Below the pieces are notes generated by a model. That model was not told the DNA's origin, ran no database searches, and was given only the letters and a program-made list of their open reading frames with translations. From Polytrichum commune (lineage: Eukaryota; Streptophyta; Polytrichopsida; Polytrichales; Polytrichaceae), in assembly GCA_950295325.1 (NCBI GenBank), contig OX485807.1:25331666-25395665 (forward strand): DNA of 64,000 nt. Direction: 5' to 3'. Numbering within the stretch: position 1 is the first letter of the stretch; each line of letters opens with the position of its first letter. The translations under genes were made by a program, and so were the position numbers. Shown here in pieces: positions 32,873 through 44,746 of the stretch.

Positions 32873-34322
32873 GTAAGTAATTCGTAGCTTTATTTTCAGA
32901 AGTCCATGCTTTGACAGAATGCCATCTTCAGATGTCAGCTGTCTCTTTTTCAGCAAAGATCAAATTTACCCAGCTTTATAGATCAAAACTCTTATGCTAC
33001 GTTGCCATGACTCCTTCAGTTTCTTGTAATCTGCAAAAAGTACCCACACGCAAAACCTCTCCTAAATTTATGATTCTGCCATGTACTTCCATTAGGGACA
33101 AACAATGCACCCCCAGCGCCCCTTCTGTGTGTCTATGGTTTTCCAGCCATTTAGCTATGCACTTCCACTGCATACTTTGTCTAATTTGAACTGAGTATTT
33201 GCCATAGGCGCGTGGGAATTATTGCATACATGCGTACCTCTCATTCATCCAACATAAGAGCCCTGAAATAGTATGCAGTCCAGAGGTTAATTTTTAAAAT
33301 GAATTTGACACCAGAATTAGCTTCAAAGACCCTGAATTAGTCAGGTGGAGGTCATTTAAAGATGATTTGGCCACAAACCTATAGAGCATCAGATCTTTGT
33401 GTAGGATGGATGACAAGTCCCACTCAGCCTCACCATGACAGCATAACTATAACAACCAACACTGAGTATTATACTTAGGGGTACGCGGAGTTCCTTAGGA
33501 AGGAGTTCCCTGAGTTTATTGAGAAGCATAAAAACTCCTATACTTAAAGGTAATGTCACAAATGCAAAATCGGCTAGGATTTAGGGTTCAGGGTTGTGTA
33601 TTTATAGTAGTCATGACAAGTAAATGTGGTGATCAGGTTCAATCTTCAATGGTTATGTCTGATTCAATTTAGCAGGTATTCCATTGAAAGCTATATGCAG
33701 TAGTGTACTAACATAATTCTTAGGGCATTTGCCTACACATACCTAGCCTAACCCACGTTTGATCTGCTTCTAACAGAAACTTGGCTACAGAAACAAACTG
33801 CTTCCTCAGAAGAAGTGAGTGCAGTGGGTGAGAGAATTGCAGCTGATTTGCAATTGCAAGTAGAGCAATATGAAAGAGCAATTTGACTTCATAGTATGCT
33901 TCTTATAATGCATTCAGGGGTTTAATTTGGTACGTCAAGGCATTCTATCCCTCTGAATGCACAAAAAACAATGCTTTATGTAGTGATATGCACCTGCCCT
34001 AACTCAATGCATTCCAAATGTATGTAAAGGAGTCCTCACCACATATGAAAGGCGCCTTGGGGTTGCATACTCCCATATACTTCTATGCCTTATACCACCA
34101 TTTCCAGTCAGTAGAGAATGTATGGGCATAAATACAGAATAGGTAGCTCCTAGCTCCCAATATGTAAATTACCAGCAATTGTAGGTTTTTTATTTGAGAA
34201 TGTCGATGTATACAAAAGCCACTAGACCATGGCTGTTGAGAATCCTTGAATTCTCATTGGTTGAGAGTGTCACGTCCCCCCATTTTAGCTTTTGATGAGG
34301 GCAATTTTGAACTGCAATCCAT
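32873..34322. other. No gene seen
   Basis: Sequence after the PDI remnant. I find no exon encoding the rest of the a' domain or a KDEL-type tail here. Confidence 0.4.
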
Positions 34323-34336
34323 AACATTGTTAATGG

Positions 34337-34525
34337 TCTGAGATGACCTTAAACTACTAGATGATGGTGGAGAGATACCCAAATCTCAAGGAAGAGGTTG
34401 GTGGTTCGAATCCCGGCTGTGAATTCTCCTCTCTACTTGACAGAAAACTTGCCAAGTGGTCAACTGCCTCCTGTGCTTTGGTGTTGGCCTGTCAGCCTTC
34501 TGTCTCAAAAAAAAAAAAAAAAAAA
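34337..34525 (+). mobile_element. tRNA-derived SINE copy 2 with poly(A) tail and target duplication
   Basis: Flanked by direct repeats AACATTGTTAATGG at 34323-34336 and 34526-34539. The body starts TCTGAGATGACC, carries a B box GGTTCGAATCC at 34403-34413, the shared CTCTCTACTTGA word, and ends in about 22 A residues. It lies in the same family as 6201-6460. The intact duplication and long A-tail argue for a fairly recent insertion. Confidence 0.92.
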
Positions 34526-34539
34526 AACATTGTTAATGG

Positions 34540-36855
34540 ATGAAAATTTTACATGGAATCTCACATGGCACATATGGATAGTGTCAGACGGGATTGCAAG
34601 GGAATTTTTCAGGACAATTCTTGAAGATAAGCCTAGTGGAATGTGCGTTGGGAAGTTGGGTTAACACTAAGGGTTTGACCTCTAAAGAGCTTTGGGCTAT
34701 AGTCTATGGACTTCTCTACGCTCTCACCCAAAAAGCAGGGTATCATGCTTCTTTAAGAACCATGGCAGGTAATGCCTTGAGTCCAAACATGCTCTCATTC
34801 CACTTAAGAACTAGGTCATCGTAGTTGCCATAAACTGGCTATGAAAAGACCATGGGCTAGTATATAATATGGGGATTTGAAATAAGAACTTCAATGTTCA
34901 ATGTTACAGCGTCATAACGTTATTAAAGTAGCTACTCAACCTTGGGGTGCTCTGTAATATCACAACAATATGCTTCCAAGGTAAGTTGAGTGACCTTAAA
35001 CTTTTAGCAAGTACTTACTCAAAAAATTGAAGTTATTGAAGCCTACTTTCTAATCTAATTTATAGAGTGGCAAAAAAACCCAAATTAAACATATTTATTA
35101 CACTTGCAAACTCACTAGGTAAAGAATTTCAATTGCACTATCCATCTTATAGCAAATTTCAGAGTGTTTACTCCTATAGTAATATCATTGTAGTGCTTAT
35201 GCAAGAGTTTTGAAGTTTCCATGTTACATAATTTGTATAACTTTCATGAAATTTATTTGATGAAATTTTCATAATGGTTGTAATTTATTTTTGTCCTTTA
35301 GCTTATGGAAATATTACAATGTCAAATATCCATTATATAAACATGAAACTTCTTGAGTAGGTCCTTGGATTACTATAGAAATTCATGGATGAAGCTTTTA
35401 GCTGAAATTTAATGTATTAGTTAGCAGATAGTGGGGTCAAATTATTCTTAGGCCATACTGGGTCTCCCATCACCCGCTCAAGACTAACTAGGATTATAGA
35501 AGCTATAGTGTGGGGTTTATAAACGTCAAATTGCATGATGGAATTTGTTGGAAACACCCACCTACTATTATCCCCTACATTGAACATTACACTTTACTAT
35601 TTTAAATCATTTGTGCTAAATCAATGCAAAATGAGATCAATGCCTTTGTTCTATGACCCTAGACCCTAAATAATTGAAGTAGCCCGATTGCATTGGAAAC
35701 AAGGGTTGTCGTGCCACTCAATCATTTCATAGCTTCCAATAATGTACTTTTTGAAACTTGGAGACATGTTATGCCAAGCCATGGATCGGGCATAACATTA
35801 TTCAGTTATAATGAGCCGTTCCATTTTAAAATTAATCAACCAAAGCCAGGGTTACTAGTTTATTAGGTTAATCTACTACTGACAAGCATCCTAAAGGTAT
35901 AATTCTTGCACCGGTCGTATATAACATATTTCCAACCCCACTCAACTTCGTCACTCAACTGGATAATTGTTATGGGAGTCAGTGGTAGGGCACCACACCT
36001 CCACTTATACATGCCATTAGGTTGCCTCTTTACCTATGAAAATTACCCTGAGTTAAAATTAGATCACAACAACTCATAACTTTGTTTACCAACATGTATG
36101 ACACCCACAGTTTAAAAAAAAATCCTTGTATTTTGTGGTGTCCGATATGCAAAATAGTGTGGAATGTGGATAAAATAGCGTGGACAACCTAATTTGAACA
36201 TATCAATGCAGAGGTGGCTTAAAAAAGACTTAAGTGTGGGTAATTCTTGGCCCCACTACAGTAGTTCTACATGACTTACCTAGTCCTCAGACTTCTGTAG
36301 GCTGACAGAACCTATGAAAGGTTATGTAAGGTATGTTCGTTATGGAAGGTATGTTCGTTGCCGACTGAACATGGAATCCATCCTCAACTGTTGCCGAGAA
36401 AATGGCCTTGTCGTCAGTGGTCACACCTCCAAATTAAGAACTGGCAAGCCACATACATCTATCTATCTATATATATATATATACTCATAGTTTAAGTGTA
36501 TCACAAGGGTGAATTGCACACGGCGCTCCAAGCAATTGCATGAGCTTGCAAACGTAATACTTACAAAATCGGGTAAATCAGCTGCAGAAATAGAGGACGC
36601 GATGCATAGCACCAGCTTGCAGCTCATGAAATCCGCTTTACCGCAGACACGCTGCAGACGCAGGAACCTCCACTCCTGATGCATCAAGGTAAGCGTATGA
36701 CAGACTTCCTATTCTTCCTATACCTTGCAGCTCAAGGCTTCCAGCGTTTTTTTCTGTGTCTGTACAAATTTTGTGTCTGCAACAAAACACTTCACGTCTG
36801 CAGGCTTAGGTCGTGGGCCCTTACAGACACGGTGGGCGCCGTTGCCTACCTAACC
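34540..36855. other. No gene supported
   Basis: AT-rich intergenic sequence with a (TATC)/(AT)n microsatellite at about 36459-36482. The segment 36600-36840 becomes GC-richer, with repeated CAGAC(A/G) words, and leads into a promoter. Confidence 0.4.
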
Positions 36856-36862
36856 CTGCGTC

Positions 36863-36870
36863 TATATAAG
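36863..36870 (+). promoter_or_regulatory. TATA box of the small Cys-containing gene
   Basis: TATATAAG follows a GC-rich stretch; a start site would fall at about 36895-36900. Upstream (36640-36830) the word CAGAC(A/G)C or its complement recurs at least four times, possibly binding sites. The transcript from here to the splice donor near 37102 contains no ATG, as expected of a 5'UTR. Confidence 0.6.
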
Positions 36871-37290
36871 AGACTGGAGGAAAGGATTATTCACATTCAC
36901 AGTTGCAGCCTCTCTTCTATCTCTTGGTTGTTTTCGAGTGGCGTGAGTTCAAAGAGTTCATAATCTTTGCCTTCAACTGCTTACCTGTGAACCTAGTGAA
37001 TCAGCAAGGAGGTTGCGTTGACGTTAATCACCCAGTTTGCACAAGCTTGCTTTTGGTGTGAATTCAGCAGGATCGTCCTCGGTGAGGGGTTTTTGCCACA
37101 GGGTATGTCTCTAAATTCTAGAGAATTGGTTTGGTTCGAATGTTTTTTTTTGGGTTGTTGTCAAGGTTTATGTTATATATATCTATACAGCTAGGAAGTT
37201 GGTTTTCTAAATAACAACGCCCACCATTTCTCTCCGGCAGATTTGTCCTTGGAGTTTGGCTTGTTGGCTCTCAACAAGACTTGCGGAATC

Positions 37291-37551
37291 ATGTCAGGGG
37301 ATGGATGCCCTTCCAAGTGCTTCTATGGCCAGCAGAAGTCGATCGATAGTTACTACGGAGGTGTACCTCAATGTTTCGGAGGCATTGCAGATGCTGATCT
37401 GTGCGGTGAAGGCGGAGCCAACAAGTTTTCGGCTGTGGTCTTGCAGCTGGAGAATGTTCACGGGATGATGGGCTCACCCATGCGTCTGTTTGATGACATG
37501 GTTTTGTTGCGAGACCCAGGGGAGGGAGATAGTGGTAGCTCTCGTTGGTGA
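37291..37551 (+). CDS. Small protein of unknown function (86 residues)
   Basis: The first ATG in the predicted spliced transcript: a 5'UTR exon from ~36897 to ~37101, an intron GTATGT...TCTCCGGCAG (to 37240), then exon 2. The product begins MSGDGCPSKCFYGQQKSIDS and holds Cys at 6, 10, 24 and 34. It is glycine-rich in the middle, with hydrophobic AVVLQLENVHGMMGS and an acidic end. It has no signal peptide from this start. If a frame through exon 1 were used, the segment LSLEFGLLALNKTCGIM would add one more Cys. No family is recognised. The good promoter, splice sites and leader without ATG support a real gene. The spacing of Cys could suit metal or disulfide binding, but this is a guess. Confidence 0.55.
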   Translation: MSGDGCPSKCFYGQQKSIDSYYGGVPQCFGGIADADLCGEGGANKFSAVVLQLENVHGMMGSPMRLFDDMVLLRDPGEGDSGSSRW

Positions 37552-39328
37552 TTGCCATGTGTTCGCTAAAGCATCCGTGCATAGCCGGCGGCCCCAGTTT
37601 TGAATTTCAGACCAGTTATTGTTTTTGTGCTAGATCAGCGTCCTTATATATACATCATGTACAAGACATGCTATGACTTTGTATATCGGGCTTATATACT
37701 CAGTACAAAGTTGCCTGATTGTAAACTACTACATGTTAGATTACAGGACTCCTAATTTAAAGGTTGTCCACAGATTGATTAAATATATTGCACACGCATT
37801 CAACCACCTTGTAGGATGATCGATCATTGCACACAGGCTAGGACTTCTTGGTTATTTGCTACTGTAGGGATAGGCTACGAGGGTTCGCTGTCAATGAGGA
37901 AGTTGGTGAACCTTCGGTGCTTTTGATTCTGGCTTGCCGATCTGTGCCTTGTGAATAAATGTTCAAAGATCGAATCTGTGTGCCTTCACCTTCACCTTCA
38001 GTTTTGGTGTTGGAAGACTCCCACTTAATGTTTCTGTTTCCATGCAATTCCAAGCCCTTCATGCAAACCTCACGCTGTGCTGCCCATTTTTATTGCCCAT
38101 ATAACTCTCGCAACTTCAAGATGCCATATTACTTGCTTCAGGAGTATCTAAGCAATATTTTCTCCCTCAGATTATCTAATACAGAAGAACGTTTTGCACA
38201 CGTTGGGTGCTCACACCTTGCTTGAATTATGTTAACAGTAAATTCATTGTTGAGCCCGAAAACCAGACGACGACTTGCTTCGGCAACTGATGGGTAGAAT
38301 TCCTTCAAATCTTAGCTGAACGAGAGCAGCCCGGGGTGGCAACTCTCCCCTTCATAATAGCTGATTCTTAATTCGCCTTCAACGTTTCTAATGACTCGAT
38401 GATCTGTTATGAATTCACACAGAAGAGCCTCAATGTGCTTGGAGAGTACTGGGAAGTAGGAGGAGTGCACACATACAATATGTCTGTACAGACAAAGGTT
38501 TATGTTTCCAATGTCATTCTTCAAACTAATTAAAAGCGACTTTTCCAAAGCAAGGGTCCTAGTCACCATCCAAAACTCATAGCTAGGTCTTTAATCTCAC
38601 TTCTAAGAAAATCCATGAGATTTCTTAGAATTTGTAATCTTCAAAAATGCTGATGATACAAACTTAGGATCTGCAAAATAAGACTTCTCCCAAATGTTTA
38701 GCAACTCCAAACCAGGTCATGGGTTCAGCTTCCATGGAATTTCATGTAGGCCACTGAGTGAGTTCGGCCAACTAATTAATTTGTCTGCAGCCATGCAGCT
38801 CGCAGACCCGGAGGTAAGTGATCCGCGAGAGCCTCGACACGTGGCTGTGGATGAGAGCGAAGAGATCGTCATCGGCTGAGGTGTTGCGAAGCTGGGATGT
38901 GGTTTAAATCAAAGTCTTGCAATGGTGCAGACTCAGGTTTAGATGCCATGGATTCTGCAAATCGCGAAGCAGCGAGAGCATCGACAGTTGCTGCGAGCCT
39001 TCGTGGGAGTTACAGTGTGCCTCAAGCCCCGCGGCTTCGACCTCCACTCGCCGCCCGCACCAGGCCTTGTGTACTCTATGAGCTCTTTCCTTGGCATAGT
39101 ATCTAGGAAAGGGATTGGTATATACTTTAATTACTAGGTGAGTGCATGTTGTCAACAATAATCACCATCAATTGACAATAGTAGTATCAAAGAATCTAGC
39201 CCGTGAGTATAAAAATTTGTAAAAAGCAATAGTAATCAAATACTAGTATTTGGTGGCCATCATGTGAGAATCTTTGTATATCCAAGTTATTATATGGGGC
39301 CATGCATTTCTAAGCTATATTAATACTA
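37552..39328. other. No firm gene; short GC-rich open segment at 38795-39135
   Basis: Most of this is unremarkable. At 38795 ATGCAGCTCGCAGACCCGGAG is followed by GTAAGTG, a good donor, and 38943-39137 is GC-rich and open in two frames (one contains KQREHRQLLRAFVG and KPRGFDLHSPPAPG). This could be two small exons of an unknown gene, or a decayed gene fragment. No family is assigned. Confidence 0.25.
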
Positions 39329-39480
39329 CACTAAATAATCTTCATATTGTGGACTGCAGTAATTTTCTAGAGCTCATGTTGATTCTCATAGTGGAAATTA
39401 ATGTGGGCCACATTTATTTTCGACTCACACCACATTTCTAGTAGACAATTAGAATAGGCCACATTGATTTTTTTGTTAAA

Positions 39481-39512
<32 letters not shown>

Positions 39513-39704
39513 TCGTTTTAATTTTGTGCTACTTTTGTCTTAAAACTAATATTTAATATGTTGGTTGGAAGTCTTCATGAAGACTTAGGGGAAGAGCCAA
39601 GGTCTTGGATCGACGTTAATTCCACCTTGACTACAAAATTAGTGCGACCCATGCTAATTAATTCCATGTTGATTTCCTGCCCACACTAATAGGACTACTT
39701 AGTG
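39329..39704. mobile_element. Possible CACTA-like short element
   Basis: The left end CACTAAATAATC and the right end (complement CACTAAGTAGTC) match at 10 of 12 positions. The flanks are CTA and TAG and are not a direct duplication, so the call is weak. The interior holds a (TG)n run at 39484-39512 and repeated GGCCACAT words. Confidence 0.4.
39484..39512 (+). repeat. (TG)n microsatellite
   Basis: About 14 consecutive TG dinucleotides. Confidence 0.95.
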
Positions 39705-41199
39705 TAGTGTGGTTTTGCCTATATATGAAGGTTCTTCAACATGTTAAGTATTTTATTGAAATGAATAATTTATGATAGTTTGACATTTATTGGAAGAAAT
39801 GATAAATGAGGAGTGGAGCAACGAGTGATCTTTTGGATTTTCTTTAAGAATATGAGGTATGTACCATAGATTCCTCTAGAATGATGGGTAATTTTCCTGA
39901 AGTCTTGAACTTTAACCGGTTCATGAATCATATGTAACTAGCAGTTGGTTCTCCATGTTCATTGAAGGGAGGTCAAGGGAAGGAGTCAAAGGTTGAGTTC
40001 CACTGCTACTTTAATTGGATTTTCAAGCAAATTGCTCATGGCCTTTTGAATGTGATTTATCTCATGATCATTGTTATGATGATTATAACCATGAGTATTT
40101 CTTATGTTAAATTACTAATAGTTTCAAACTTCCATGTATGTTAAATTTGTTGAAACTGACAACTGGCATTTAAGTATATTTGGACACACCAATTGTCCAA
40201 ATATAATAAGGGATGTGCACTTGTGGGGACGAAAACATCAAACAACAATAGCAAGAACAACAACACAACAACCACAACAACCACAACTTCAAATGGTTGC
40301 ATTCCATGTTCGCCAACCACCAAATTTGTGTAATTTTGTGATCTAGTGTACATCATATTGACGGTTGGATTTGTCCAAATTTCATGCATAAATCCAAATC
40401 TATTTACATCCTAGATTAACCTAGAATTTAGCTTCAATGAACACTTTGTATATGAGGGCAAAGGGAAAACCACATGGAGCGCATAGATAAGAAGGAAGGA
40501 AGAACAAGAGGAGGATAGAACTAGGAGAAGAAGAAGAAAGGGAGCTTGATGACAAAGTAGAACTTTCTTAAGTTTGTTAGACTATAATAGTCTGAACAAC
40601 TTTCATTGAATGATGTGGAATCCCACTAGAACTTTCTTTCTCTTTATGTCTATGGGATGTTCCTTCGGGGATCTAGTATTTCAAGAATGAGGAATGAATA
40701 CATACAATTCAATATGTGGTAATACATATGTAATGGTAAATATGCGGAGAGAGGGAATTAATGCAAACGAGCGTACCTCTCATCAACCAATATTAGAACT
40801 TGACTCCTTGTAAGTTTGTGTCCGATTCATCTCAAATGATATGCACCAGAGTGATTCGAGATCTTTAATACTAAATTTGGTGTCAAATCAATCAAATCTA
40901 AAAATAGTACATCCTCCACATTGCATACTATTTCAGGGCATTCATGTTGGATAAATGAAGGGTATGCTTGTATGCATGTATGCATGTAGAATCTCTCTCC
41001 CCCAAAAATGCAGCGGCTGGACCCATTCAACTGAAGAGTACAAGAACCGCAACTTATAAGTTAATTAGTACCACTTCTATCCTCCTAACTCCGAACATGC
41101 CCCTTTCCACATGCAGCCGAGGCCTGTTCGTCTTAATTAGTACACTACTAAAAAAATAAAAAATAAAAAAACAAAACGGATTTATGAATTTTTGGGATT
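39705..41199. other. No gene seen
   Basis: AT-rich. A CAA/ACC-rich low-complexity run lies at about 40228-40285. No domain or RNA gene was found. Confidence 0.4.
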
Positions 41200-41631
41200 A
41201 ATAGGGGTTGTCACACCTTCTCGGAGGTCGGAGAATGGGTTCTCGGAGAATGGAGAATGAGGAAAAAGTGGAGCCAATAGGATTGGCTTCTCCATGGAGA
41301 AAGGTGTGACACCCCTTTGTGGCCTTCTCGGAGAATGGAGAATGGAGAATGGAGAATGACAATTATAATTTTGCCGCCCGCATGTGGTAAGAATGTATGC
41401 TCTATTCACACACTCGGATTTGAAGTCCAAAGCCACCCCGGTGAAAGAAGCGACCCCGGGTGAGAAGCGGTGAATTCTTCTCCGAGAATTCTCCATTCTT
41501 CACCTCCAGAGGACAAGAAGTTAGGGTTTCCATTCTCCGAGAATGGGCCCTCCGCCATTCAAGGAGAGGGTGCCACGTCACCATTCTCCGGCCTCGGAGA
41601 ATGGGAGGAAAGGGGTGTGACAACCCCTATT
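41200..41631. mobile_element. MITE with inverted AATAGGGGTTGTCACACC ends
   Basis: The left end AATAGGGGTTGTCACACC (41200-41217) is matched by its near-exact complement at 41613-41631. Inside, GGAGAATGG-type words are tandemly repeated (41222-41360 and again inverted or direct at 41490-41605), and a second GTGTGACACCCC hairpin lies at about 41303-41318. No target duplication is evident. It is non-coding. Confidence 0.7.
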
Positions 41632-42872
41632 GTAGAATGGGAGATCCGAAGGACATTTGGGCAAACTACACTAAATAGGATATTTAGTGTTTGATACACT
41701 AAATACGAATGCATACATTAAATATCGATAACTCTATGAAAGTAAGTAACATTAAATGTAAACTCAAAACACTATATTCGGTAATCGGAGACTTTTTGAT
41801 GATTTTGAGACTATACAAGAATGCAGTTTTCAAATTTAGACCAATGATAACAACATTGAAATCCCATACGTATAATTTTGGATACAATTATCAGACATAA
41901 ATGCATCAAAGTGAACAAAAAAGTGAATCATACATAAAAACATTTGTTACCAATGGAAGGGAAGATGTGGAGAATGATTGGAAATTGAATCTATTCAATG
42001 GGTTTGAAATACAAATATAATGGAAATACCATTAATGTCTTGAAGACCTTCAAATAGAATCAATAACCAAGCACTACATTCTACCCCTACATGCATTTAG
42101 GGAGTTCGTAGACGTTTATAGTCCCACTAGTACATCCCATTAATTTTTTTCCCGCGGCCGTGTCCTTGTTTTTTGCAGCGGCTTCTCTTTGTAATACTCC
42201 AATGGCCTCCATGGCTTTGAAAATCTCTGGCATGCGGCTATAGCCATGTTTGTTCACTGGCTTGGAATATGTGTCGTTCTTCCATATATCTCGACGTGCT
42301 CTTGAATTGTACGAAATGGTATTGTAAGTGAAATACGAGGGCATTTGCGAGAGGGAATGTCTTGTATTTCTTCGAAGGGCCAAACAACGATCGGACTTGG
42401 AAGATGTGGCCTTGAGGGCGTGCCTCTCCAATGAAGAAGTCGAGGAGGGCTGGCCACCAAGTGAGCTCGGAGCGACTTGTGAAACAATACCATAGGAAGA
42501 GTGGAGTGGGAAAAATAATGAGGGGCGGTTTGGGATGGGCGCTCGTAAAGTGCACAGCACGCAGATGCAAAAAATGGAGAGCAACAGTGGAAAATTAGGA
42601 GGGGACAAAGATACGCGTAGCCAATAACTCGAGGGGGGGGGGGGGGTTGTTCATAACGTTGTCGTCGATGTCGACATCCTTGGAGTAATCCATGGCCAAG
42701 GCCGCGTCCACTGCAGAGAATCGGTAAAGGAAGGGGATCTGGAAATCCGTCATGCCGCAGGAAGGGGAGCCAGAGGACAAGGGGGGTCAGAAGAGGCAAT
42801 CGAAGACAAGGGTGTCACATAGAGGGAGAAACCTTGGGCAACAAAAAAAAACCTACAAGCATAGAACAAACA
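41632..42872 (-). other. Unrecognised open stretches, GC-rich from 42160 to 42800
   Basis: Two overlapping minus-strand frames (42608-42087 and 42799-42254) and a short one starting MSSGSPSCGMTDFQIPFLYR (42780-42595) occupy GC-rich sequence with a G14 run (42633-42646). The latter could be a decayed N-terminus. None shows a family signature, and different frames stay open over different parts, which suggests a frameshifted old gene. Confidence 0.25.
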
Positions 42873-43406
42873 TTAGATATTTGAACCACATGGACAAAGG
42901 TTTTTCAAAATTAATTTATTAAGTTTTGCAAGCCAAATGATGCTCCTATATACATTATCGCAGGGGCTTAATGCCGCGTTGCCAATGGTATTGGACCTCA
43001 CAAAATCCAGGACGCTTTTGGGATGGACCACAAACCTTCTAATGTAAGGTGCTAGCCTATTGACAAAAAAATTGTCCTTCCTATCGGCGGTTCAGAGGTC
43101 GGGGAAGATGATGTTGCCCAAGGGGTTGATAACGCTCTTGGCGGGGCTATTGTCGATGAGGAGGGTTTTTTCCGGAGTTGGCCAGCACCTGTGGGGGACC
43201 CCCTCCAACGGGGGGACGCCTAGCCACAGCTTGGACCTCAGGACCTTGAGGAATTCTTGCCCTCCACCTCGACCACCGAACTTGGGCACCGGCACACCCT
43301 TCTCGTTGAGTAGCTCATCGCATGCTTCTTGGCTGAGAACGAGGCAAGGGCTCGGGAGATCACATAATAGGAACTTGAAAATGGGCTTTGTGTTCTTCAA
43401 GACCAT
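42873..43406 (-). pseudogene. FCP1/NIF-type HAD phosphatase fragment, interrupted
   Basis: The minus strand reads CDELLNEKGVPVPKF, then QEFLKVLRSKLW, PEKTLLIDNSPAKSVINP and NIIFPDL, then a TGA (43094-43092), then in the same frame DNFFVNRLAPYIRRF and VLDFVRSN up to a stop at 42873. The order matches the end of FCP1-homology (NLI-interacting factor-like) phosphatases: a (F)KxLxxLW helix, TLLIDDSPxK, a NPPxxxIFP loop and a final helix. These dephosphorylate proteins such as the RNA polymerase II tail. The N-terminal DxDxT catalytic motif is not present nearby, DDSP has become DNSP, and the stop sits where a residue is expected. I therefore call it a pseudogene fragment. Assignment rests on remembered family patterns. 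Confidence 0.5.
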
Positions 43407-43598
43407 ACTTTATGCACAATATAAAGTATATCCACACTCAATTGTTAAAGTAGATTTTGGTAGCATATTTATGAACAACCGTTTGTAAATAGGTGTAATG
43501 TGTAATGTGTAAATATACATTACGCATTTTTACGAGCGTGCATTCGTAAATATGTATAGTGGTTTTTGTTTATTTGTATAAACATACATAAGATAGGT
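43407..43598 (+). repeat. Degenerate outer copies of the palindromic ~50 bp repeat
   Basis: CCGTTTGTAAATA (43470), GTGCATTCGTAAATATG (43538) and related words match the CGTTCGTAAACATG core of the arrays at 46155-46725 and 47945-48175, in the same orientation. This suggests that the foldback structure is bordered by the same repeat on the left. Confidence 0.4.
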
Positions 43599-44746
43599 GT
43601 TAAGGTAGAAGTTAGCACTGCGTTTTAAGAACATAAAATGTCCATAGTAAACCAACCCGTCAAAAACTGACTAGTTGGTCACAAATTGTCAAAAGGACAA
43701 AAAAAATGTTAGTTTACTAGTTGATGTCGAATTTGTCCTTAATGCAATTAGTTGTTAGAATGTCCACTAGTTGGTTTTTTATTGCTTTATTACTGAACAG
43801 TCTATTCGGTAGTAGTAATTGTTTTGTGTTAGTAACTTAGTTGGTCAGAGAATGACTTGTTGGTCCAAAGTTATTAAAATGGCATTGCGAGTCTTTGGAT
43901 AGTTGACTGTTTTTTATGACCTTAGTGTGCCGGCTGGTCACGTACCGGACAGAGGCCAAAAACGCGTTAGGACAACTAGTTGCAGTGTTTTGACAAGGTG
44001 GCAACCTACTAAGTTGACCCACCTAGTAGGTAATTGTTTTGAGGCATATAAAGATTATCCTTGAGCCTTTTGGCTCTATTAGTACACATATGCGAAGATA
44101 GCTTAGACTCTTAGAGAAGGTGTGTATGCTTGTAAGTTTTAGATCTAGACATGTAGCATCCTAGAAATGTGTGGCAGTCTGGACGGACAACAGTCTTGGA
44201 AAACAAACAGTAAAATGTTGAAAGAGGGATTTAAAGAGTAGATTCATTGTTGGCATTCTCCTATTATTGCTTTTCTTGTAAGTTAACATAGTCCTTATTG
44301 TTGACAAGACAAAAGTGTTGAAGATGATACTGAAAAGATGCATTGGGCAGTTTGTGATGTAGTACCAAGGAATGCATTACTAAGTAGAATGGTTGGGTAT
44401 GCGCGGACGTGGCACTCATGGGAGGACATCTAGAGCAAGTAGTTAGAGTGACCCGAAAATGCACCATGAGTTGGTAGAAGGTTAAAGAGGCCAAATTCAG
44501 ACTCGGTTTGTGAAAACCACCTCTGGAAGTTGGCCGATCTGACCAAAAATGTTAGCTAGTTGGAAATATGTAAGTGGTTAGAATGACCCAAAAACTCTAC
44601 CATAGGTCGGTAAAATGTTAGAGAGGTTAGATCCGCACTCCGTTAGCAAAAACCACCTCCGAAAATTGGCGGATCGGATAAAAAATGTGAGTTGGTCGAA
44701 AATACTAAAGTGGTTAGAATGACCCGAAAACTCTACCATAGGTTGA

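Noticed and set aside
34337-34420. Genuine tRNA gene
   Set aside because: Same family as the 6.2 kb SINE; ends in poly(A) with a target duplication.
37243-37290. Upstream in-frame extension of the small Cys gene
   Set aside because: No ATG is present in this extension or in the predicted leader exon; a TTG start would be needed, which is not normal for a plant nuclear gene.
41138-41700. A CACTA element using CACTACTAAAAAA at 41142 as its end
   Set aside because: No matching inverted end TTTTTTAGTAGTG was found downstream; the AATAGGGG inverted ends define a better element.
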